A model generated the notes under the pieces. That model searched no databases. It was not told the origin of the DNA and saw only the letters and a program-made list of their open reading frames with translations. A stretch of DNA of 17,811 nt from NCBI GenBank assembly GCA_000438115.1, contig FR903626.1, positions 1-17,811 on the forward strand. The letters are read 5' to 3'. The DNA is from Prevotella sp. CAG:617. GTDB taxonomy: Bacteria; Bacteroidota; Bacteroidia; Bacteroidales; Bacteroidaceae. Of this stretch, positions 8,393 to 13,820 are shown in pieces. Position 1 is the first letter of the stretch, and every line of letters starts with the position of its first letter. The position numbers and the translations under genes were made by a program.

Positions 8393-9353
8393 ATTCTGGA
8401 GCTATATCTCCTTTTTCGGGAAGTTGTTTCCATCCCTCACCAAATGTATCATACGCATCTGTAACAACAACAAAAGCCTTAGGATCGACTTCCCGTATTT
8501 TTGTTTTTAATCCAGCAACTTCCTTATAACTAACGACCAAAAACAACATTTCTTTATCCTTTTTCGTATAAAGTCCCCTGCTTTTTATAAAAGTTGCAGT
8601 TCTATCAAGATCTTCTAATATATAAGTTCTCAAATCCTCCATTTTATTATCGCTAATTACAAAAATTAATTTGTCGTCCTTCGCCCCATTTATTGTATAT
8701 GCCAAGACTCTTGAACTAACATATATAGTAATTAGCGAATAAAACGATAAATAGAGTGCTGGATTTTTTATTTCGTCTTGTGTGCCGATACCAAATCCTA
8801 TTACCAATAACCCGAAACATACTACCATAGCATCCACCAACAAAATCGCCCGCGAAAAACGAATATGAAAATATTTTTGTATGATCATTGCTACAATATC
8901 GCTCCCCCCTGTCGTAGCCTGGTTACGCACAACAATTCCTGAACCTATACCAATCAAAGCCGCCCCAATTAAACAAGACAACATTAAATGATCATGTAAA
9001 TCCAATAACCCACCTAACAATAATTTAGGATCCAACTGTTCCAAGGCCTCCTGCGTTGGATAAGACAAACGCGACATAATATTCATCATCAAAGGTGTTG
9101 TCATAGCTGCAACAATAGTGCGTGATCCTAATTTTGCCCCCAACAATAAAACAGAAAGAATTAAAAGGGGTATGTCAAACATATAGCCAAAAGTTCCGAC
9201 TTGTATAGCAGGAAATATATTATGTAGCACAATACTTGCCCCATATACTCCACCTGGTACAATATTATATGGGTTTATAAAGTACACAAAACCTGCTGCC
9301 AAAATAAAACAGCCCAAAAAGATCTGAACCCATGAAAAAATAACTGCTTTCAT
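8391..9353 (-). CDS. YitT family membrane protein (YitT domain + DUF2179)
   Basis: A 320-residue inner-membrane protein. The N-terminal part has about five hydrophobic helices and the YitT signature INPYNIVPGGVYG near the first helices, with TTGGSDIVAMI in the middle. A soluble DUF2179 domain (about 226-309) follows, with the characteristic GLYTKKDKEMLFLVV and DPKAFVVVTDA segments. The family is widespread in Firmicutes and Bacteroidota. Its function is not established, though DUF2179 is thought to bind a small ligand. I choose the ATG at 9353. A longer frame to 9386 would begin with TTG inside the promoter -7 box and add 11 unconserved residues. The gene converges on the TonB receptor and diverges from the kor operon. 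Confidence 0.9.
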   Translation of the reverse strand: MKAVIFSWVQIFLGCFILAAGFVYFINPYNIVPGGVYGASIVLHNIFPAIQVGTFGYMFDIPLLILSVLLLGAKLGSRTIVAAMTTPLMMNIMSRLSYPTQEALEQLDPKLLLGGLLDLHDHLMLSCLIGAALIGIGSGIVVRNQATTGGSDIVAMIIQKYFHIRFSRAILLVDAMVVCFGLLVIGFGIGTQDEIKNPALYLSFYSLITIYVSSRVLAYTINGAKDDKLIFVISDNKMEDLRTYILEDLDRTATFIKSRGLYTKKDKEMLFLVVSYKEVAGLKTKIREVDPKAFVVVTDAYDTFGEGWKQLPEKGDIAPE

Positions 9354-9375
9354 AACTATTTTTTGAATACTTATG

Positions 9376-9383
9376 CAAATATA
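9376..9383 (-). promoter_or_regulatory. -7 promoter box of the YitT gene
   Basis: TATATTTG on the minus strand (9383 to 9376), followed by CAT, matches TAnnTTTG exactly. No -33 TTTG is found at the usual 19-21 base spacing; the nearest is at 9416-9419, too far. Transcription would start near 9370, giving a leader of about 17 bases to the ATG at 9353. Confidence 0.5.
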
Positions 9384-9386
9384 CAA

Positions 9387-9722
9387 AGAAACGAATTGTT
9401 ATCACTTATTAAATTCAAAAAAACGCCAGCGCTTTTAAGCATTAAATTTCTTAATGCGATAGCATAAAAAAGCCATACTTATCATTTTCACTGTATCCCC
9501 AAGATTATAATCTCACAATAGAGTTACTCTATTACGTTTTCTCAGAAAAAATTTTTATCAAAAAAAGATCTATTAATCTGCACGAATAATTCATTGGCTG
9601 TGCACCATTTAACTAATCTTTAAACCAATGAACTTTTTTTTAATTGCAATCACAACCTTTTTGGCAAGCCACATAATCAACTATATATCTGACAGTTAAA
9701 TCATTCAATTTATATTTCTATA
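9387..9722. other. Divergent non-coding region with hairpins and A/T-tracts
   Basis: No convincing gene is seen in this 336-base stretch between the YitT gene and the TPR gene. It holds a 7-bp hairpin GCATTAA-ATTTC-TTAATGC (9439-9457), phased A/T runs at 9545-9567 that could bend DNA, and a terminator-like structure at 9590-9641. No known riboswitch motif (TPP, preQ1, cobalamin, SAM) was recognised. It may hold a small RNA or a leader of the kor operon, but no plus-strand -7 box of type TAnnTTTG lies before 9590. Confidence 0.5.
9590..9641 (+). terminator. Terminator-like inverted repeat with T-run
   Basis: TTCATTGG (9590-9597) is complementary to CCAATGAA (9625-9632) across a 27-base loop. 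It is followed by C and eight T (9634-9641). The T-run orients it to the plus strand. No gene ends upstream on that strand, so if real it would end an unannotated small RNA or attenuate a long kor leader. The long loop lowers confidence. Confidence 0.35.
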
Positions 9723-9775
9723 GTGAAAAACAAAGAAAAAAGACCTACTGAAAGAGACAAAAAGAATGTTTTATG

Positions 9776-9798
9776 TAACTTTGTATATGATAAATTTG
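9776..9798 (+). promoter_or_regulatory. Two -7 promoter boxes upstream of the kor operon
   Basis: TAACTTTG (9776-9783) and TAAATTTG (9791-9798) both fit TAnnTTTG, 15 bases apart. The first would start transcription near 9790, leaving about 14 bases before ATG 9804. The second would start at or next to the ATG itself. Neither has a perfect -33 TTTG; a TTTT at 9769-9772 sits 18 bases before the second. Their position shows that the frame extending back to GTG 9723 is not the coding start. Confidence 0.6.
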
Positions 9799-9803
9799 CA
9801 ACA

Positions 9804-10079
9804 ATGACACCCATATATGAAAATCTACTCAAACAAATACAGACAGGTGATTTGGAAGAAGCACAAAAAATCATCAGCCAGTTGTTAATTAAGCAACCGA
9901 ATGATGCATGGCTTATTTATTTGCAAGGTAATGCTTACCGAAAATCAGGAAATTATGTAGAAGCATATAACTGCTATTTAAAAGCAAGTGAGTTAAGTGT
10001 AGATACACCAGCTGCTGAAGTCGCTTTTATATTGAATGAAATATACAATTTTAGAAATAAAGATTTATACAACCAGTAA
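9804..10079 (+). CDS. Small tetratricopeptide-repeat protein at head of kor operon
   Basis: A 91-residue protein consisting of little more than one to two TPR-like helical hairpins. GDLEEAQKIISQLLIKQPNDAW is the first unit, and LIYLQGNAYRKSGNYVEAYNCYLKASEL is a near-canonical second one, with the consensus Gly/Ala and Tyr positions. There is no signal peptide, so it should be cytosolic. TPRs mediate protein-protein contact, so a role in assembling or tethering the oxidoreductase is possible but unproven. I start it at ATG 9804, because the upstream extension to GTG 9723 runs over two promoter -7 boxes and is lysine-rich and unconserved-looking. The ferredoxin subunit gene starts 8 bases after its stop, so the two are co-transcribed. 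Confidence 0.75.
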   Translation: MTPIYENLLKQIQTGDLEEAQKIISQLLIKQPNDAWLIYLQGNAYRKSGNYVEAYNCYLKASELSVDTPAAEVAFILNEIYNFRNKDLYNQ

Positions 10080-10087
10080 TTATTCAT

Positions 10088-10318
10088 ATGCCGAAAATAA
10101 AAGGAGCAGTAATTATAAACACTGATAGATGCAAAGGATGTAACTTATGTGTCGTTGCATGCCCTTGCAATTGCCTACAACTTACATCAAAACAAGTAAA
10201 CCATAAAGGCTACAAATTCTGTGAAATAAAAGATCCAGAAACGTGTATTGGGTGTGCCTCATGCGCAATTGTTTGTCCCGATGCTTGTATTTCTGTTTAT
10301 AAAAAGAAATTAGATTAA
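10088..10318 (+). CDS. korD: 2-oxoacid:ferredoxin oxidoreductase delta subunit (2x[4Fe-4S] ferredoxin)
   Basis: A 76-residue dicluster ferredoxin, the electron-transfer subunit of the oxidoreductase encoded downstream. Two motifs of the CxxCxxCxxxCP type are present: C15/C18/C21/C25 and C53/C56/C59/C63. In such folds three Cys of one motif plus the last Cys of the other bind each [4Fe-4S] cluster. Additional cysteines at 27, 29, 45 and 67 are not expected ligands. The protein passes electrons from the catalytic alpha/beta core to soluble ferredoxin, or in reverse during reductive carboxylation. It lies 8 bases after the TPR gene and 7 bases before korA. The D-A-B-C order matches Helicobacter oorDABC. 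Confidence 0.88.
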   Translation: MPKIKGAVIINTDRCKGCNLCVVACPCNCLQLTSKQVNHKGYKFCEIKDPETCIGCASCAIVCPDACISVYKKKLD

Positions 10319-10325
10319 AACAAAA

Positions 10326-11420
10326 ATGGAACAAGAAGACATCCTACTAATGAAAGGCAATGAGGCGATTGCCCATGCTGCCATCCGATGTGGATGCGAT
10401 GGATATTTTGGTTATCCGATAACTCCTCAAAGTGAAGTATTGGAAACTTTGGCTGAACTTAAGCCTTGGGAATCTACTGGTATGGTAGTATTACAAGCTG
10501 AGAGTGAGGTCGCATCAATAAACATGGTCTATGGTGCGGGAGGGACTGGTAAACGTGCTATGACATCTTCATCAAGCCCAGGAGTTGCACTTATGCAGGA
10601 AGGAATTAGCTATATGGCAGGAGCAGAAATTCCCGGATTGATTGTAAACGTACAACGAGGAGGGCCTGGATTAGGTACCATTCAACCCAGTCAAAGTGAT
10701 TATAATCAGGCAACACGCGGAGGTGGAAATGGCGATTATAATGTAATAGTCTTAGCTCCAGCATCGGTACAAGAAATGGCAGATTTCGTGGATTTGGCAT
10801 TTACGTTAGCTTTCAAATATCGAAACCCTACTATGATTCTTTCTGATGGAGTCATTGGACAAATGATGGAGAAAGTTGTACTTCCTCCTATTAAACCAAG
10901 AAGAACAGAAGAACAAATTGCCAAAGAATGTCCATGGGCAGCTAATGGGCACGGACTAAGCCATAGAGCTCCAAACATCTTAACCTCTCTGGAACTAACG
11001 TCCAGCGTAATGGAACAACGCAATATACATCTTCAAAAAAAGTATAAAGAAATACAACAGAAAGAAGTTAGATTTGAAACAAAAAATATAGAAGAATGCG
11101 ACTATGCCATTGTTGCATTCGGTTCAGCAGCACGTATCTCACAAAAGGCGATAGAGATAGCAAAAACTAAAAATATACAAGTTGGTTTGTTCCGTCCTAT
11201 CACACTTTGGCCATTTCCGGAAAAAGAAATAGCAGAATTAGCTAATCACGTAAAAGGTATTCTAGTTGTAGAAATAAACGCAGGCCAGATGGTTAACGAT
11301 GTAAACCTTGCCGTAAATGGAAAAGTTCCAGTTGTTCAATTCGGCCGTTTAGGAGGAATTGTTCCTAATCCAGATGAAATCGTAAATGCTTTAAAAACAA
11401 GTCTTCTGAACCAAAAGTAA
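10326..11420 (+). CDS. korA: 2-oxoacid:ferredoxin oxidoreductase alpha subunit (KorA/VorB type)
   Basis: A 364-residue subunit carrying the pyrimidine-binding (PFOR domain I) and domain II parts of the enzyme that interconverts a 2-oxoacid plus CoA with acyl-CoA, CO2 and reduced ferredoxin. Visible landmarks are GYPITPQSE (29-37), the active-site-side TSSSSPG (80-86), and VVEINAGQMVNDV followed by FGRLGG (339-344) near the C-terminus. The length matches stand-alone alpha subunits rather than the gamma-alpha fusions of aerobic KGORs. Databases name close relatives either 2-oxoglutarate or 3-methyl-2-oxobutanoate (VorB) oxidoreductase. The operon order favours 2-oxoglutarate, but the substrate cannot be settled from sequence. 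A small membrane-protein gene starts 7 bases after the stop. Confidence 0.88.
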   Translation: MEQEDILLMKGNEAIAHAAIRCGCDGYFGYPITPQSEVLETLAELKPWESTGMVVLQAESEVASINMVYGAGGTGKRAMTSSSSPGVALMQEGISYMAGAEIPGLIVNVQRGGPGLGTIQPSQSDYNQATRGGGNGDYNVIVLAPASVQEMADFVDLAFTLAFKYRNPTMILSDGVIGQMMEKVVLPPIKPRRTEEQIAKECPWAANGHGLSHRAPNILTSLELTSSVMEQRNIHLQKKYKEIQQKEVRFETKNIEECDYAIVAFGSAARISQKAIEIAKTKNIQVGLFRPITLWPFPEKEIAELANHVKGILVVEINAGQMVNDVNLAVNGKVPVVQFGRLGGIVPNPDEIVNALKTSLLNQK

Positions 11421-11427
11421 GGTAAAA

Positions 11428-11682
11428 ATGTCTTCTAATCCCCCAAAAACCACAAAATATTTAATGGCGCGCAATTGGCTGAATATTCTATTCATAGCTT
11501 TTTCAATTGCATTTATTACCATTTTTTTCTTGGTTCAAGACCCTTGGTCAAATCTCTACTATATTTTAAGCGGTATTCTTGCCGTACTTTTAAAAATGGG
11601 AGAAACCATTATCAGAGTGATTGAAAATCTCCAACAAAATAAATTACAAAAAAGGAGTTCTACAAAAGATGGATCCGAATAA
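11428..11682 (+). CDS. Two-helix membrane protein inserted between korA and korB
   Basis: An 84-residue protein that I do not recognise. It has a basic N-terminus, two transmembrane helices (about 17-37 and 43-62) joined by a short loop containing DPWSN, and a charged polar C-terminal tail. This predicts a hairpin with both ends in the cytoplasm. It begins 7 bases after korA. Its last 14 bases overlap the start of korB, whose Shine-Dalgarno-like AAAGGAG lies inside this gene. It is thus locked into the operon and probably translated in step with korB. A membrane tether for the oxidoreductase is a plausible inference; a mere passenger is the alternative. Composition is like its neighbours, with no sign of recent insertion. 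Confidence 0.75.
   Translation: MSSNPPKTTKYLMARNWLNILFIAFSIAFITIFFLVQDPWSNLYYILSGILAVLLKMGETIIRVIENLQQNKLQKRSSTKDGSE
11651..11657 (+). promoter_or_regulatory. Ribosome-binding site deciding the korB start
   Basis: AAAGGAG at 11651-11657 lies 11 bases before ATG 11669. It is one of the few clear Shine-Dalgarno sequences in the window. It supports the 253-residue korB product over the longer frame from TTG 11621, which would overlap the preceding gene by 62 bases. Confidence 0.6.
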
Positions 11683-12430
11683 AATTATATCCCCAGAAAA
11701 TTTAGTTTATAAAAAACCCGATTTGCTCAATGACACCGACATGCACTATTGTCCGGGGTGTTCACATGGTGTTGTTCATAAACTAATCGCAGAAGTTATT
11801 GAAGAAATGGGACTCGCAGAAAAAACCATTGCTGTTAGTCCTGTCGGATGTGCCGTTTTTGCCTATCGCTATCTTGATGTTGATTGGTTGGAAGCCGCAC
11901 ACGGACGAGCTCCTGCTCTAGCCACCGCAGCCAAGCGGTTATGGCCGGACCGTCTTGTTTTTACTTATCAAGGTGACGGAGACTTAGCCTGCATTGGTAC
12001 AGCAGAAACTATCCATGCACTTAATCGTGGTGAACATATCACCATAATTTTCATCAACAACGCCATTTATGGTATGACAGGTGGACAAATGGCACCCACC
12101 ACATTAATTGGAATGAAAACTTCCACATGCCCTTACGGACGCGATGCAGCTATACACGGATACCCACTAAACATTACTGATATTGCCGCGACCTTGCAAG
12201 GTACAGCCTACGTGACTCGCCAAAGTGTAGAAAATGTTGCAGCGATAAAAAAAGCCAAAAAAGCCATTAAACATGCCTTTGAAAATTCAATGAATGGAAA
12301 AGGATCAAACTTGGTAGAAATTGTTTCTACATGTTCTAGTGGATGGAAAATGTCACCAGAAAAGGCCAATAAATGGATGGAAGAAAATATGTTCAAATTC
12401 TACAACATAGGTGATTTAAAAGACAAATAA
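11669..12430 (+). CDS. korB: 2-oxoacid:ferredoxin oxidoreductase beta subunit (TPP-binding)
   Basis: A 253-residue subunit that binds the pyrophosphate side of thiamine pyrophosphate through Mg2+, completing the active site with alpha. The CPGC motif (28-31) and C61 are typical of KGOR/VOR beta subunits. The TPP motif runs from GDGD (102-105) to NN (130-131), followed by YGMTGGQ (134-140). A TxxxCPYGRD segment follows. The start at ATG 11669 is chosen on the AAAGGAG upstream. The first 14 bases overlap the preceding small membrane-protein gene. There are no CxxC pairs for an own FeS cluster beyond the CPGC region, so electrons must leave through KorD. The next gene starts 9 bases after the stop. 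Confidence 0.92.
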   Translation: MDPNKIISPENLVYKKPDLLNDTDMHYCPGCSHGVVHKLIAEVIEEMGLAEKTIAVSPVGCAVFAYRYLDVDWLEAAHGRAPALATAAKRLWPDRLVFTYQGDGDLACIGTAETIHALNRGEHITIIFINNAIYGMTGGQMAPTTLIGMKTSTCPYGRDAAIHGYPLNITDIAATLQGTAYVTRQSVENVAAIKKAKKAIKHAFENSMNGKGSNLVEIVSTCSSGWKMSPEKANKWMEENMFKFYNIGDLKDK

Positions 12431-12439
12431 GCAAAAAAA

Positions 12440-12982
12440 ATGAAGAATGAAATAATAATATCCGGTTTTGGTGGTCAAGGCGTATTGTCAATGGGAAAAA
12501 TATTGGCATACGGGGCACTCATGGAAGGGAAAGAAGTGACGTGGATGCCAGCTTATGGACCAGAGCAACGTGGCGGTACTGCTAATGTCACTGTTATAAT
12601 CAGTGATGAACCAATTTCTTCTCCTATTCTCAGTACGTACGATACTGCCATCCTATTGAATCAGCCTTCATTAGAAAAATTTATATCAAAGATACACCCT
12701 GGAGGCGATCTTCTATATGACACTTTTGGAATTTTCGAAATTCCACAAAATAAAGACATCAAAATCTACCGTACAACAGCAATGGATACAGCTGCAAGTA
12801 TGAAAATGATTAAATGTTTTAATATGTTTGTCCTTGGAGGTTATCTTAAAATGCATCCAATTGTATCAATTGATAACATCATGAAAGCCTTACGCAAGAC
12901 TCTTCCAGAACGTCATCATAATCTACTACCAATGAATGAAGAAGCAATCCTAAAAGGGATGGAGTTGATTGAACGATGCTAA
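12440..12982 (+). CDS. korC: 2-oxoacid:ferredoxin oxidoreductase gamma subunit
   Basis: A 180-residue subunit of the POR_gamma family, the structural domain III partner of alpha and beta. The N-terminal GFGGQGV (9-15) and YGPEQRGG (39-46) motifs are diagnostic. The length is normal for stand-alone gamma subunits. It is the last gene of the kor operon. The next gene has its own promoter 49 bases downstream of the stop. A weak ATGCT/AGCAT hairpin straddles the stop (12976-12996), without a T-run, so no convincing terminator is visible. Confidence 0.92.
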   Translation: MKNEIIISGFGGQGVLSMGKILAYGALMEGKEVTWMPAYGPEQRGGTANVTVIISDEPISSPILSTYDTAILLNQPSLEKFISKIHPGGDLLYDTFGIFEIPQNKDIKIYRTTAMDTAASMKMIKCFNMFVLGGYLKMHPIVSIDNIMKALRKTLPERHHNLLPMNEEAILKGMELIERC

Positions 12983-13006
12983 AATTAATTAAGCATAGAA
13001 CAAGAA

Positions 13007-13038
13007 TTCGAATGTTTACCTAGTTTTTTTTATCTTTG
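13007..13038 (+). promoter_or_regulatory. Promoter of the DUF4468 gene
   Basis: The -7 box TATCTTTG (13031-13038) follows a run of T. A -33 box TTCG (13007-13010) lies 20 bases upstream, the same variant as in the rsmE promoter. Transcription would start near 13044, about 23 bases before the ATG at 13067. Confidence 0.6.
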
Positions 13039-13066
13039 TACGAAAATCACCATAGAACTGCTACAA

Positions 13067-13696
13067 ATGAAAAAGTTATTGTTAGTAACCTTATGCGCGT
13101 TAATTCCATTTCTTGCTATTGAAAGCACTGCACAAGATGATGTAAACAAATATTTAGCCGGTGCTGTACCAATTAAAAATGGAATAATTGTATTTGAAAA
13201 AGAATATAAAGTCCCAGGAAAAAGCAGAGCTGAGATTTTCAGTAAATTAAAAGATTATGTTCAAGAAAAACTTATAAAAGGAGAAAACAGTCTTGAGCAA
13301 TCAAGAATTATAGAATCAGATAGTGTAAAAGGGGTATTAGCAGCTTCTATTGAGGAAAATTTGTACTTCAAGAAAAAAGCATGGGTCACTGATTATACAC
13401 GCTTCTTCTACCAAATCAACTATATCATCTCCGACGAAAAATTTTCGGTTGAAATGCTCCGCCTGAGATACATATATGAAGAAGATCGGTATGGTAGCCA
13501 AAATACTCCTCCAATGATTGCAGAAGAATGGATTACAGATAAGGAAGCCATCAAAAAGAACGGAAAAGAACTTACTAAAATTGGAGGTAAATTCCGTAAA
13601 TTTACAATTGATAGAAAAGATCAAATTTTTAATGAATCAGCATTGGCAACCGGAGCAAAGCGAAAGGTAAAAAAAGTAATTGTTGTAGAAGAATAA
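13067..13696 (+). CDS. Secreted DUF4468 (TBP-like fold) protein
   Basis: A 209-residue protein with a clear signal peptide (MKKLLLVTLCALIPFLAIESTA, cut near AQ at 22-23) and no lipobox Cys, so it is exported and probably periplasmic. Residues of about 37-125 match the DUF4468 'TBP-like fold' pattern: GIIVFEKEYKVPGKS, an amphipathic helix, then beta-strands through RFFYQINYIISDEK and LRLRYIYEE. The family is almost confined to Bacteroidota and has no known function. The C-terminal 60 residues are basic and charged, ending in KRKVKKVIVVEE. It has its own promoter and is followed by a strong hairpin, so it appears monocistronic. Confidence 0.8.
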   Translation: MKKLLLVTLCALIPFLAIESTAQDDVNKYLAGAVPIKNGIIVFEKEYKVPGKSRAEIFSKLKDYVQEKLIKGENSLEQSRIIESDSVKGVLAASIEENLYFKKKAWVTDYTRFFYQINYIISDEKFSVEMLRLRYIYEEDRYGSQNTPPMIAEEWITDKEAIKKNGKELTKIGGKFRKFTIDRKDQIFNESALATGAKRKVKKVIVVEE

Positions 13697-13713
13697 TATT
13701 TATATATGCATAA

Positions 13714-13763
13714 AAAGCGGACTTCTCTAAAATGCTAAGCCAAAAAAGGGAATGTCCGCTTTG
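13714..13763 (+). terminator. Stem-loop between the DUF4468 gene and valS
   Basis: AAAGCGGAC (13714-13722) pairs perfectly with GTCCGCTTT (13755-13763). With one bulged T (13754), TTCTC (13723-13727) pairs with GGGAA (13749-13753) to extend the stem to about 14 bp. The loop is about 21 bases. The downstream U-run is only the TTT inside the stem. It is most likely the terminator of the DUF4468 transcript, but it could also be a leader structure of valS, whose ATG is 57 bases further on. Confidence 0.6.
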
Positions 13764-13820
13764 TCGTAAAGTGATTTCAATAATAAAGTCAATAATTTAA
13801 TTCTTTACATTTTCTAAAAA

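Noticed and set aside
8246..8464. 72-codon plus-strand frame after the TonB receptor
   Set aside because: It overlaps the 3' end of the well-supported YitT gene on the opposite strand, has no promoter or ribosome-binding site, and its peptide shows no recognisable family or signal peptide.
10736..11023. Minus-strand frame inside korA
   Set aside because: Shadow of korA, with no promoter, ribosome-binding site or recognisable domain.
11621..11668. TTG start for KorB
   Set aside because: ATG 11669 is preceded by AAAGGAG at a usable distance and yields the family's normal N-terminus; the extension is encoded within the small membrane-protein gene.
12976..12996. ATGCT...AGCAT hairpin at the korC stop as terminator
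   Set aside because: Only five base pairs with an AT-rich interior and no T-run follow; too weak to call.
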